This document shows positions 1-11,552 of a stretch of DNA of 64,000 nucleotides, piece after piece. The position numbers and the translations under genes were made by a program. Source of the DNA: Glandiceps talaboti (taxonomy: Eukaryota > Hemichordata > Enteropneusta > Spengelidae); assembly GCF_964340395.1 (NCBI RefSeq), contig NC_135557.1:12999546-13063545 (forward strand), read 5' to 3'. Below the pieces are notes generated by a model that had not been told where the DNA came from, made no database searches, and was given only the letters and a program-made list of their open reading frames with translations. Numbering within the stretch: position 1 is the first letter of the stretch; each line of letters begins with the position of its first letter.

Positions 1-1040
1 AACTGAATGGATGTCTCTCAATATTATATGGTTTGATCTGAATATATTTAAAATTCAGTGGATTTTTTCCAAGGAAAAACGTCATTTTATGGAATGAAAT
101 TATAGACTACGAATAATTGAATACATACATCACTTGCATCACAAATATTTTGTTTACTTGCCGAACATCGCGATTTAACTCCATGATTTAGGAGTGTTAC
201 TGTACTAACACACGTAAAAAAGTAGTTATTCTTTTAGAACAGGTACAACAAATTTCAATTATCAACAATATGAATGTCAAACCATACTTCCAAAACCCAG
301 AAATTCAACTGCAACTGCATGTCATCAGTGGTCTGTATCACAGACGTCAAATGTAAAGTTGCAAATAGTTTAACAATTTCTAGGGGTGCAGTGATGCCTT
401 GATACTCGTTACCATGTTACAATAATCATGCTAACAGGCAGACTGTTACAATATTGCAATGCATGGCTATGTTATGTCGCTGATATGACAGCAAGAGTAC
501 AGCAGCAATATACAAGATAAAAAAAAAACATGGCAGCACCCAGTGCCCGCACATTCTGCTGGCGAAGTATATCGTGGAATGATTGTTTAACTGTTTGGGT
601 TAGTGAGAATTTTGATTCACTAGCATGATATTGTTATTTGACCAAAATATACAGCTATTTGGTTGTTGCTAAGGGCGTGGTCATGGTTGCTAGGGCCAAT
701 TGTGTCAAATAATTTGAAGAAAATCTGTAGAACACTTCTGGAAACATCTCACCAAGTACTTTTCGAGATATAGATTTTTGACCAAAATTCACATATTTAC
801 AACTAATTTGCATATTACTGATGAGATGATTATATGCCTAATATTTTTTCGTCTACACACCCACACAAATTTCAGGCCAATCTGCTGAGTAGTTTTGGAA
901 GCATAGGTTTTGACCAAAAAAAGACACATTTTTAGCCTCAAACCCCACATCTCTGATGCAAACATTTTCATTTGAACAATTTCCCAACTAGACACCAGTA
1001 GTAGCATGACCACCAAATATCAAAGCAATCGGTCTGGCAG
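1..1040. other. non-coding, repeat-derived DNA
   Basis: No gene is visible. From about 600 the sequence is of repeat type: short phrases alternate between 'ttttgaccaaaa', 'gagatatagattttt' and 'ggtctggcagttttt', and the stretch ends in a (CA)n tract at about 1061-1080. This order (short conserved core, then a CA/GACA-rich microsatellite) recurs at 2945-3045, 9972-10200 and 46200-46430, so it is probably the tail of an interspersed element. Positions 1-600 show nothing I can name. Confidence 0.4.
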
Positions 1041-1091
1041 TTTTTGACTTTAATTTGTTTACACACACACACACAGACACGGACACTTTAT

Positions 1092-2430
1092 AATATGCCT
1101 ATAGCACTACTGCACCTTATCAGTTCAGTTGTGTTAAAAACCCTTAGTATTCCAAAATGTTTATATCTGTTCAATTTGATTGTTGTAAACCAAAAGGACA
1201 TTAAGAAAATTAATAATCTATTGTATAAGTTTATCTGGAAGGGTCAAGATAAAATAGAAAGATCAACATTGATAGGGGACATTGACCACGGTGGACTTAA
1301 CATGCTTGATGTTTTTGCCTTGTATGATGCTTTCCGAGTGAAATGGATACAACGTTATGTAAATCATACAGTTTCACATCCATGGAAAAGTTTTTTGTCA
1401 TATTACCTTAGATCAGTGGGTGGTAGTTTCATTTTTAAATGCAACTTTAAAACAAGTCTTTTAGACATTACCATCCCACCTTTCTTTGAGTTTGTTAGTA
1501 AGTTGGCAAAGACTAATACCATATTATAATTCACAGTCAGTAGAGGACACTGTGATCTGGAATAATGCCAAAATTCTTGCGAACAACAAGAGTGTTTGTC
1601 ACCTTTTTTATTTTATTTTAAATCTGGACTGGCAAGGTAAAGGGATGGGATGCCCTTGAAAGTATAGTCTCTCTAAAATTCATCTCCTACTTTGAAATGG
1701 AGTTATTTCTGCACTCCTTTTGGAATGGAGAAATAGTAACTCTTTTTGTGTGAGACCTGAACTTCATTGGCCTTTTTGTTAAAAATGCATTATTCCCACT
1801 AGAAAGAATTACATGTAAGATTGTTAGAAAACGATTATCGGCAAATCATTTTATGCCACCTAGCGCTCAGTATTATTTTCAGCATATATTAAAGACTGAA
1901 ATAGAAGAAAATGAGTGGAGTGACTTTCTTTATTGTATACATTTCACGGTACAGTTGAAACGAAACTCCAAGAGTTTCAGTGCAAACTAGACCATAATAT
2001 TCCCTGTACAAATTATTCATTATCGAGTATGAAGCCACCATTGGTCTCATCAAGTCTTTTTTGTACGCTCACTGATGAGACAGTACTCCACCTTTTTTGT
2101 AATTGTGAATGCATCAATCTTATATGGAGCAGGCTGTTCTCAGTCAGCATGGGGTAAAATATTTAATACACAGGACATTGTGTCTGCAAAAACAGATATT
2201 ACTGGGACCAGGGTGATAAGCATTTTTCACCTCTATTTAACCACATTGTGATTACTGCTAAGTCAGCAATATATGAATGTAAGCTTTCTGGCAAAATACC
2301 TTCATTTAACATGGTTAGGCAAAAAGTAAATTTAGTGATGAAAATAGAATATTACATGATGAAAAGGAAAGACATGTTAAATATAAAATTTCATGAGAAA
2401 TGGAGTATTTTAAATGGCAACATCATGTGA
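1092..2430 (+). pseudogene. L1/Tx1-like LINE, 3' part of ORF2 (degraded)
   Basis: A decayed C-terminal part of a non-LTR retrotransposon reverse transcriptase, readable in several frames. At about 1200-1370 the translation contains FIWKGQDKIERSTL, GGLNMLDV and FRVKWIQRYV, the conserved 'W-G-K ... GGL ... WIQR' block downstream of the L1/Tx1 RT domain. At 1541-1580 it reads DTVIWNNAKI. At about 1960-2150 it reads TKLQEFQCKLDHNI then DETVLHLFCNC, the Cys/His segment at the end of such ORFs. At 2380-2415 it reads FHEKWSIL, the usual last block. Frameshifts and stops separate these, so the copy is dead. There is no poly(A) tail or target duplication I can place. The family assignment comes from remembered motif order. 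Confidence 0.7.
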
Positions 2431-2439
2431 TGACCAAAA

Positions 2440-3200
2440 CTTTATCAAAGGGGAGTAAAACCTTTTTTCTCTTCAGTTTTTCTTCTCTGACTTGTTAGGT
2501 GCCTTTTTTGGTTAAACTTCTTTCACATTTGCTTGTTTTCTTTTTTATTCATGAATATTTTTAATCAGGAAAGGAAAAAGTGAATGAATATGGTCTGCTA
2601 ATATGTCATATGTCAAGTGTAATTTACACTGAATGAGTCATTGGAGACAATGCCTGTGTCATGACTTTGAAAAATAAATTGATAATTATCAACGAATGTT
2701 GATTTATTTACATTTTAACATCCTTACAAACTTGAAATCAGGACCACCAGATTTAAATTGGATTTACTCACTTGTGCCCCCGGAAGTAAAAAATGGACAC
2801 ACCCTTACCATTCATAGTCCTGAGATTCCTCATATATGTTACAGACATTGTGAGGATTAAAATTAAAAATGTACATTTTTCAATTATCCTTAGTCAGAAC
2901 AGAAAAAAATATTTGGCATGCAAATGTATGCCATAGTTCATTATCCACTTGTACTAAGTTTGAAAGAAATTGGTCAATGAATGTCCAAGGTATGGCTCCG
3001 GATGCACACACACATACGCATGGACGGAACCCAATCTATAAGCCCCTGCCAGACGCTGCTAAAAATCGCAGTACAACATGTATATCATTGTCCCATTGCA
3101 GTATTCCATATACATGTAGGTGAATTTTGGCATGCATTCTACTTTATATACATGTATAATAATATGGTAAATGTGTTAGGGTTAGCATTAAAACTTTGCA
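2440..3200. other. non-coding; repeat tail with CA-rich microsatellite
   Basis: No coding potential is evident. Positions 2945-3045 have the recurring 'aagtttgaaagaaattggtcaatg' core followed by a CA/ACGC-rich stretch. It resembles the repeat tails near 1.0, 10.0 and 46.2 kb. Confidence 0.35.
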
Positions 3201-3211
3201 AGTCTTTATTC

Positions 3212-3394
3212 CTACCTGATGTCAAATTTATGAGGTGTTTCATCTTCTAATGCGATCAAACGTGCAATCCTGTCGACTATTACATCTAAGTCTGTTTCAA
3301 TCAAATGCTTTTTGCCATAGATGACGAACCACTTCTGTAATATCTGTATTATTACAAGCAGTATAGCCATTGGTATATTCAAGTTTTCACACCC
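3212..3394 (-). CDS. terminal exon of the unidentified 3-exon gene
   Basis: Acceptor tgatttag|GGG. It encodes 60 residues from [14 protein letters not shown] to [10 protein letters not shown] and a TAG stop at 3214-3212. An AATAAA signal lies only about 2 nt past the stop (3210-3205). An alternative is that 'AG|gtagga' at the stop is a donor and the protein continues. Confidence 0.6.
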   Translation of the reverse strand, partial: GCENLNIPMAILLVIIQILQKWFVIYGKKHLIETDLDVIVDRIARLIALEDETPHKFDIR

Positions 3395-6300
3395 CTAAAT
3401 CAAGACAGAAACAAAGACATTAACTACATGTATGAGTGCATTAGCATAATCTTTGAAAAATAGAGCCAATGGTGTTGTAGCACAACTGAACTGTTTTTAA
3501 AATAAGTATATGTATTCATTTGCTGAATGATTATCCAGTTGCCAATCCCAGTTATCATTGGAATATACACTCAATGTGGCTGTTGCTATGAATGCGGTCA
3601 TGTTGCTATAAGGGTTCTTCCAATGGCTGTCGGCACCTGTCGCACGCCACCAGGATTCAGACCTGGCGACCACAACTCACAAGGTTGCTGACCACCACCT
3701 CCTACTGTCACAAACGATAACATCTGACTGCCTGCTTTCAATATTGATTGTCTATGGCACAACTGGTACTCGTAAACAAAAATAATTCTTTAAAATGACA
3801 AGGAATTTAAAAAAATTCATTGAAAGGGTTTAGGCAATGTTTTAAGCCAGGCAGAAAAGGGCAACCACAGACGGTACGTACTCCTCTAAACGAGGTGTCA
3901 ACTTGATTTCAGTAAACATAGCACAGAGTATATAGCATGATGCCGACCACACGTGCATTACACCTCCTTACAATGTCCATGTGATGAGCTTCAAACAGGA
4001 TGGTAAAAATCAAAACAATTCAAATACTCACAGTATGACAATGAACTCTAAAAATGTCTTTTAGAAATGAACAATATAGACGACCATTAATTACAATAAT
4101 GACAAATACTCGAATATTTACAAAAAGGAGATGTGAACTGACCACAATACATTGCTATCTGCATAAATTTGCATGTCTCTCTTCAATTTACATGTTTCTT
4201 CCTGTATCTAGTAATCTGTAGGATTGCTTACCTTTGCTACATCTGATATCATGGCAGGGGTGATCGTACCAATACTTTCATCCATTGCTTTGTCCATCAT
4301 CACAGATATCACCTTGTACAAAGATGACTCTTTATTGGGAAGGAGAAAAATTAGATTTATTAGATGTTTGATACATGATACATGAATATGTTTGTGGTAA
4401 TGTGTACAAACACACAGATGACAAGGCAAGACAACTGCATAAATTTCAAATTTTAATTTAATACTGTACAAGCTTCTACATATTGTCACTATAAACTATA
4501 ACCACAACAATGGTAATGGACGGTAATATCAAATTAAATACAGGTTCCGTGTCACATTGTATTAGACAATTTCACAATTGTCAACTGATAGGTCAGAACC
4601 GTCAATGGACAAGTTAGGACTTCCAATTGAAAAGTTGGAACTGTAAAAAGAAAAGTTAGTAAACTCCCTCTGCCAGTTCATGGGCACTGAAAATGAAATG
4701 CTACTCACGCTTCAAAGACAACTACAATCTATTCCGTATAACAACCCAGTCGGACACTGGAGGGTGGACTACACATACAAACACACTTAGAGGTCATGAA
4801 CTCAAAGGTCAAAGGTCAGTACTTAAAAATAGAAACTGCAAAGTCTGCCATTTCACGGCCAGCTCAATCGGTTTCAGGGCAGGCAATTTGCAAGCATTGT
4901 TATGCAACAGATTTGTTTATTGCTAAACATTTTTCAGATATGTGATGGCTGAAACACTTTTACAATGTAAGTCTTAGACAGTAACATGACCTAAGAACAC
5001 AATATTAGGAGGGAAAATCAAAAGAAACAGGACTATTTTTGCCAGCTGTTTGATGACCTCTTTATGAGCATGGATAATGCACACAAGTATACACGCACAC
5101 ATTTAGATAGAGTCAAAAGTGGTAAACTTTGTGACACCATGAACAAATATGTTTATTGATAAATAAGAAAAATAAAGAAAAATATGCATTGTAAAACCAA
5201 ATACAACTATTGCTTAGTTTCATTGCAAGTGTCTTGATCAGTACTCTAGGTCATTTCATCCACAAATATACATATACACACAATATTTTAGAGATTTAGA
5301 CAAGGGTTATGATACATAACTGAGAACAAGTCTTATTCGAGTTATACAAATTACAAATGAAGGCAATGACATTGTACATTTGCTAATAGAATCTACATGC
5401 ATATTAACTCAAATATTTCATGATTTTAGCATAATGATCATCTAAAAGGGTCACCAAGCACAGCCATTTCAATTCCAAAATCTTCAATTTTAGCTTCTGA
5501 CCCCCCCCCCCCCACCACACACACACACACACACACTGACAGCTTTCATTTTTGGCTAACTGTTATTTTTGTCATTAGCCAGAGAGACTAACCCCCCCCC
5601 CCCCCCCCATAAATAGCCAGGGCTAACCTGCAGTGTGCACACATAATTATATTCAGGGGTTAAAAATTATGGTTACCCGGACTAGCGCAGTATCCCATCG
5701 GACTACATGTAGTAGTAGTTTTAAGATCATGCTAATCCATCGCACTAGTGAAATAATAGGAGTATAGACTACTGACTGTCTATAGCCTACATAATGTTGT
5801 AATAACTGCTTGAACATGACATGCTAGTGTGCGTGAAAATGTTCAAGCATACACACAGCCACGAATTGTCCCTGTGCTTGCAAACAGTGCACGCTTTCCA
5901 CTCAACACCAACTTACATGTACTCCATACACAAGCAGTACTACATGTAACCTTGGAGTAATTATACTGACAGTATAATTACTCCAAGATGTAACACACAT
6001 ACTACGGGCCATAGGCAACTTCCCCAAGTACGCGAAATATGTTATTATGTTGATAAATGTAAATGGGAATATCAAAAGTATGGTAGAATTACAGTCGTAA
6101 ATTAATTGACCTTTGTGGCACTTGGTTATATTTAGATGTTTTGCTTAAATACAAACAAACACAATCTTTGACTCAAAAAAAATACTTGCGTATCCTTACT
6201 GGAGGCATTCAGTTTACATCTGGTTGAATATTGTCATTAATATCCTAATCTAGTTCCAATAATATATCGTTACGATGAGAGTTAAAACTGTATCGTTAGA

Positions 6301-6971
6301 ACTGGTAAAGTTGGTCTCCAGACTATTATTATCCCTGGACTGTTAATCAGTTTTGACACCAGTGGTGTTACATGTAATTGGATACTTTCAGATATAATTG
6401 TCCTTTGTACAATTGACTGTATGTGAGGGCACTGTTCCTCCTGTCTGTGTGTCCCATGGGGGTATTACCCTGGCTATTGTACTACTAGTGCATGAAGCAC
6501 TGCCATGGACTACTACACAGGAAATGATGGGGACTGCAGGTCCACACATCAATATTACTATTTATAATATACCTAGTGATAATGCTGTGCCATGATTCGC
6601 TAGAATCAGTCACGTGATAGGAAAATAGAATGACTATTTCCCTACGGAAATAGTTCCATCAACTATTACATGGTCACGTGACCACCGCGAGTTCACAGCA
6701 GGTAAAAATGGCAGCTTCTGATGATGTCGTCTGCCACCGCGAGTTCACAGCATGAGGTATATTATAAAACACATATTGCCTGGCCTATATTCGGGCTATA
6801 GCACCCATTCATTACCCCCTCGTGACTGTGAGTTACCAGAAATACCAGAAATAGCATGTGATTCTGGTAACTCACAGTCCCTCGGGTGTAATAAACGGGT
6901 GCTATAGCCCTCATGGCCAGGCAATATGTGTTCAATATTGCATAGTCCTGCTTTGGGTTAGAATGTGTGGG

Positions 6972-7033
<62 letters not shown>

Positions 7034-8781
7034 ATCCATACAAACATATATACACACATATGTACTGTATGTATGTGCAAATGTATGTGTGTGTGTATGT
7101 ATGTATCATACATACATACATACACTGTATGTATGTATGTATGTATGTATGTATGTATGTATGTATGTATGTATGTATGTGCTCACATGCATTTTAAGTA
7201 GTTCAGGATAATTAGCCAAATTGCAATAATTTTGTCGTGACCTGACTGGGATAAATTTCACTAAAGTCATATGCACAGAAAAATATTTGACATGTTGCAT
7301 GTGGAAACAAGTATGAAAAAACACATTCTGCTCTCAATTGCAAATACTTACATTATAAGAAAGTTAGTGGTCGGACATAGGTTGTTCAGGACATTTTTTC
7401 AGCACGAGTTTTAGAAGACTATTTATCTGAAATAATTTTATTTAATTCTATCCTGGAGTCATTTCTTGACCATCTACATTTGGCATTTCTGGTCTGCGCA
7501 ATAGATGTTTTTGGCTTTCAATCATGCCAAAAATTGTATTGTGCAATCAATTCTAGAATCACATTCATCAAAAATGCCAATCATGACACATAATTACATA
7601 GTTGTGCTTCAGATAGATATTTTTAAAGTTTCAATTGTACATTTTTCATGTTCATGGTAGACCTTTTTATTAAAACAATACAGAATCATGACACTTTTGA
7701 TGCATTCTGGAATCAGAAAATACTCATGCCAAACATGTAAAATAAAAACCTAAGTCATAATGTCTTGTCCATAATTCACAAACAAAAAACAAAAACAAAT
7801 TTGGACACAAAAAAACTTAACAATTTAATATCACAAACATAGAATCGTTTGTCAAAGAATCAAGCGACTGATGACATATACAACAATGTACTAAAATACT
7901 CATACACTAAAATTCCTAGCTGCATATTGCCCATATCTCTCCTTTAAAAAAATATACAATTGGATGCTGGAATTTACATTTTTTGTTTCTATATCATAAC
8001 CCAAACCAGGGCTATACAATACTTAGTAATATTGATGGGTAGATGTGCGGTCCCAACCATTTACTGGAACATCAACTTGCAAGGGACATGCAGTGTTTGG
8101 TATGCCATAGCGTATGTTATTCCCCCATACCAGTATTCAACACTAGAGGGCGTTATATTCTCCATTTCCGGTTTGCATTGTAAATACCTCCCATGGGTCG
8201 AGGGTTGAAAGGGTTAATGGGGCGAGTTGAAATTTGGCCAGTTAAAATTGGGACGAAGTGAATTGCAATCTCCTGAGATGACGACCACTCACCTTGAAGT
8301 TCTTTTCTTATCGAATCCTTCTCAGTTTCATGTAAATAAACAGTGTTTATGACCTGCGAAGCGTCCCCGGATGTAGCAGTCGTTACTCGTACTCCATCCA
8401 ACAACCAGACCATCACAGGAGCTACAATAAACGCCTCAAAGACTGATGATACTCTTGCCCTAGTAATCGGAAAACTGCGTTCAACCACGTTCAACGCTCG
8501 CATGTGAGGTTCTTTCCATCCAGATCCTGACAGCATTCGACCGCGCCGTGAGTTGAATGGGCAACCCCCGCACATGGAATTCGCTTTGGTTCACTGCAGC
8601 TGGATGATGTCCTGGGTGATGGAAGACTTGGACAATCTGATAACCATTGTTTTATACGTTGGTCTGCAAGGCTAGAGTGCGACGTTGACTCTGATGGACT
8701 CGGTGAAGTAACACGTGGTCGTTTATTTCCATGACAAATATGTTCCCCTTGCCCACCATCCTCTGAACCACTCTCCGCCAT
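3212..8781 (-). CDS. unidentified nuclear-type protein, 3 coding exons, exon 1 frameshifted
   Basis: Exons on the minus strand are 8781-8293, 4329-4232 and 3394-3212. Junctions are GT-AG and phase-consistent: exon 1 ends CAA-G|gtgagt (phase 1), exon 2 opens on AG TCA and ends AAG|gtaagc (phase 0), and exon 3 opens GGG TGT and ends TAG at 3214-3212. The start was chosen at ATG 8781, which opens an acidic MAESGSED; an in-frame ATG at 8901 would add 40 residues that look like 5'UTR. Residues about 19-23 (NKRPR) resemble a nuclear localisation signal and are followed by a Ser/Pro-rich tract. The C-terminal half is compact and helical in character. Exon 1 reads through only if the frame changes near the GGGGG run at about 8561-8566: one frame carries the N-terminus, the next the rest. 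Corrected length is about 256 aa. I do not recognise the family. Confidence 0.6.
3590..3725 (-). repeat. possible tRNA-derived SINE fragment
   Basis: On the minus strand the segment contains GGTCTGAATCC, one base from the pol III B-box consensus GGTTCGAATCC. It lies within a GC-richer block with a weak A-box-like 'gtggtcagcaacc' about 35 nt upstream. No complete tRNA cloverleaf can be formed. This may be chance. Confidence 0.3.
4232..4329 (-). CDS. exon 2 of the unidentified 3-exon gene
   Basis: A 98-nt exon with a polypyrimidine stretch plus acceptor (ttctccttcccaataaag) and donor gtaagc. It encodes [20 protein letters not shown] and on to DVAK after the split Glu codon. The phases match exon 1 (1) and exon 3 (0). 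Confidence 0.6.
5951..5987. repeat. small perfect hairpin
   Basis: cttggagtaattatact, loop gac, then its exact reverse complement: 17-bp arms with a 3-nt loop. It is a likely remnant of a small foldback insertion. Confidence 0.7.
6682..6752. repeat. 19-bp direct repeat pair next to a CACGTG palindrome
   Basis: The 19-mer ccaccgcgagttcacagca occurs at 6682-6700 and again at 6734-6752. Immediately upstream is the palindrome tggtcacgtgacca (6671-6684), an E-box. It could be regulatory or a duplicated target site. Confidence 0.5.
6768..6932. mobile_element. foldback/MITE, family A copy 1
   Basis: Long imperfect inverted repeat. The ends are aacacatattgcctggcc and ggccaggcaatatgtgtt. The inner arms also pair (gctatagcaccc with gggtgctatagc; gtgagttaccagaa with ttctggtaactcac). 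There is no coding capacity. A relative with the same ends and inner block lies at 37086-37264. Confidence 0.75.
6979..7181. repeat. (TA)n followed by (GTAT)n microsatellites
   Basis: A run of TA dinucleotides at 6979-7031 and GTAT tetranucleotides at about 7127-7181. Open frames here are products of the repeat. Confidence 0.95.
8293..8781 (-). CDS. exon 1 of the unidentified 3-exon gene (contains frameshift)
   Basis: The N-terminal part (MAESGSED onward, NKRPR motif, SPSPSES) is open in one frame to about 8491, ending shortly after DLDGKNLTC. The downstream part ([20 protein letters not shown] to the donor) is open in the next frame. The frames overlap around a 5-G run at about 8561-8566, where one missing base would join them. 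The donor is G|gtgagt at 8292-8287. Confidence 0.55.
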
Positions 8782-9240
8782 TGTGCGTGCGTTGGAACGA
8801 AGGACAGTTACACTGCGGGACGAAGTGGTACCTATTTGTTTCCTATGTCGCGAAGCGTCGACTGTAACGTGAAAGGTCAACAACGGGGTCAATTTTGGCA
8901 AACGACTAATGAATATTCATAAGGCAGTATATTACCGTCTGGGTTGCAACGTTTTTGTTCGTACCTGTGCACGAGATATACATGTATGTCGACAGGCCCC
9001 ATATTATTGTGCCAGTGTATTAATGTTTATGAATCAAGGAGATGCCTAAACTGGTAATTTTCTTGCAATAGTCATTTATTTTAATTTTGTCTGTTCTGCG
9101 CTGCGATTGGGATTTTTGGCGCCTCTATTTTTGGTGACGGCTAGCCTGTCGTAACATTGTATCAATTTCCAGTGAAAAGAATTTCGATTGATACGTCCAC
9201 TGATGTTTTACAGTGGAAAGTTCGTGTGTAGTAATAGATA

Positions 9241-9297
9241 GTCAACGAGTTCGAGAGGGTCAAGTTTTTGGCACATAATCCTACCGAACGAGTTGTC
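9241..9297. repeat. short inverted-repeat element, copy 1
   Basis: gtcaacgagttcg at one end and cgaacgagttgtc at the other, enclosing ggcacata. A very similar unit is at 47192-47242. It lies upstream of the minus-strand gene at 8.8 kb. Confidence 0.55.
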
Positions 9298-9299
9298 CA

Positions 9300-9971
9300 A
9301 CTTACTTATAATACTATTTACACTCCTTGATATTTTGTCATGTTACATCTTACATATATCAGCCAATATTTGGTAGTTTTAATTCTAGGATGAAGTGCCC
9401 TCAAATAATATCATTTACTGACCTATTTTCGTAATTTCAAGCCTACTTTAAAGATGCGTGTTGGCTTAAATACATCGTTCTAATTCTCAACGGCTAAGAA
9501 TTCAAAGTCATGGGGAGAATTGCTGTATGCGAATTGAAGCACTTTCTTATTCACTGATCTGAGTTTATTGTCAATATTTATGACTGTGATTATACAGTCT
9601 TAAATAACACAGAGCCAACATATTGATGCAAAGAATGAGAAATGGTAATACTACAAGAAAGTTTCTCAAGTAGTCATTCATATGGATGACAAATGGGTAT
9701 TTACTTGGATTTAGTAGTAGTCAACAAACAACTAAGTCTTGACTTTGTTTTCCTAAATAGAAAAAAGAATGTGAAACAACGTATACTAAGTCCGCGTGTG
9801 TAACTATTTGAATTGAAAAGATAACAAATTTAACAAGAAGACATTTGACATATTTTATTTTATTTATTTATTTATTATTTATTTATTTATTTATTTATTT
9901 TATTTATTTATTTTATCTTATTATTATTTTTATTTTTATTTTATTTTATTTATTTATTTATTTATTTATTA
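9300..9971. repeat. AT-rich intergenic DNA with (TTTA)n tract
   Basis: Nothing coding is visible from 9300 to 9850. Positions 9855-9971 are TTTA/TTTTA repeats leading directly into the hairpin at 9972. Confidence 0.8.
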
Positions 9972-10220
9972 GCCCCCGTCGGACGAAGTCCGAGGCGGGG
10001 GCTTTATAAATTGGGTTCTGTCCGTGCGTGCGTCCGTGCGTGCATGCATGCGTGTGTCCGTCCTCAGCCATATCTCGGACAATCATGGACCGATTCCTTC
10101 CAAAATTGGTACATTCATAATTAGATATGAGTTACATATGCACGCTGATTTTCTTTTGGATGCGATGTGGTTTAGCTGATTTACAAACATTTAAAATATT
10201 TCACATGTCTGTAACAATAA
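9972..10220 (+). repeat. hairpin plus microsatellite terminus of an interspersed element
   Basis: agcccccg..ggac-gaa-gtcc..cgggggct forms a strong GC hairpin (9972-10004). It is followed by a GTCCGTGCG/TGCATGCG-rich tract and then 'cagccatatctcggac' and 'aaaattggtacattcataattag'. The layout mirrors the inverted example at 46200-46430. Confidence 0.55.
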
Positions 10221-11550
10221 TTTGTAGAGTAAATTGTACATGTGTATGAACATGGGTTCAGAATTGCAATCATCGAATTCAAATTTAGATTATCGAATTC
10301 AAATTCAGATTAGATTCGGATGTTTGTAAGAGTGACTTTTGTTTTTTATATTTGCATCGATAAAAGGTAAGGAGAATTATTATTCATTATTGTCAATGTG
10401 CTTTGGATAATTATTAATCTTTATTGTCAATGCGCTTTGTACCTGTATGAAAACTAGTACACACTTCATTACATACAATGCATTTCATGCTGTGCCAATC
10501 ATAATTGTACATTTGTGGTAAATGGTATGTGTGTAAATAAAGCTTTTGAATGAAAGTTGTAAGCGCAAGTATGCATATTTGTTTATCAAAATCATCAAAT
10601 ATGGCCGGAAAACGGTTTATTGTACTTTTTGAGAATTATTTGGTCCCTATCCAATTCGTCTAATATATGAATATGTCTAATAGTGTGAATCCAAATCTGA
10701 GAATATTGTGCAAGATCGCCAACGTTATCCAAAAAGAGGCTGATGACGTATGTGCTTTAGATTTCATTCATGAATTGTAGTGCTCGCACAAAATTTCTTC
10801 CATTCTCCACGATACAGTAGATTCCGTTGTAAGTTTAACCCTACATTATCAGTGTTCTCCACGAGGGGTTTTTGAGGGGCGCACCGCCCCTCTGTTTTCA
10901 TGGACCGCCCCTCTGTTTGCGTTCAGCGCCCCTTTGTTTTGGTGTGCACGTCTTCAAGAGATTCTATTCAATGCCGTTAAAAAGGAAGTGAACAGCGACA
11001 CTGCGTCTATCATCATTTATGAACTTATTTATCACCTTGATTATAACAATGGTAGCCGAAACAAAAACAGTAAATGTAGTACCGTCGTAAAGTAGAAGAC
11101 GGTATGTTGGTAGTTTCTATGGCCGGGTATATCAAGCCGGTAATTTCCAAGCCTTCCCGTATACGTAACGGTAATACAGTACGCATACGATGTACGATGT
11201 CACGGCAATTTTCGCATTGTATCGATAAATACGAACAAAATCCTAAAATTTATACATGTTCTTTAGAAATAACTACTCCGGTACGGTTCCATGGTAAAAT
11301 TTATGTCCTAAATGATCACGTTTGGATGTGAATCGCGATCGTAGTACCACGAGGTAGCTCCAATGTGGCAGCCATGTTTGTTACTGCACATTTGCACTGA
11401 ACGTATTCGGTTATTCTTAGACCAAATTCGTCACATTAAAAATGTACGTATTTCCGGCAAATTTGGATGAAAAATTATTTTCCATTCATGAAAATTAAAA
11501 GGATATCAAATTTTAGAGAAATAAAGGGAAATGAATTGTTTTCAATTAAT
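10220..11550. other. intergenic DNA without recognised gene
   Basis: Mostly AT-rich. At 10870-10935 there are three near-repeats of 'cgcccctctgttt'. Positions 11040-11345 are relatively CpG-rich and contain an open 75-codon stretch (11104-11331) without recognisable motifs. I do not call it a gene. Confidence 0.4.
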
Positions 11551-11552
11551 TT

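Larger units (their letters stand above)
4400..8290. other. large intron of the 3-exon gene: repeats and microsatellites
   Basis: No other exon could be fitted in phase. The stretch holds C-homopolymers and CA repeats at 5500-5610, a 17-bp-arm hairpin at 5951-5987, CACGTG-bearing sequence at 6610-6690, a foldback element at 6768-6932, and the (TA)n/(GTAT)n tracts at 6979-7181. Positions 7200-7950 are AT-rich sequence with nothing recognised. Confidence 0.5.

Noticed and set aside
6965-7211. Several open frames over microsatellites (also 21457-21880, 24975-25355, 34196-34611, 46277-46490)
   Set aside because: They translate only dinucleotide or tetranucleotide repeats (Cys-Met-Tyr-Val, Arg-Glu, Ile-Tyr, Leu-Ser).
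11104-11331. 75-codon frame in CpG-richer DNA
   Set aside because: No recognisable domain or splice sites; CpG content alone does not make a gene.
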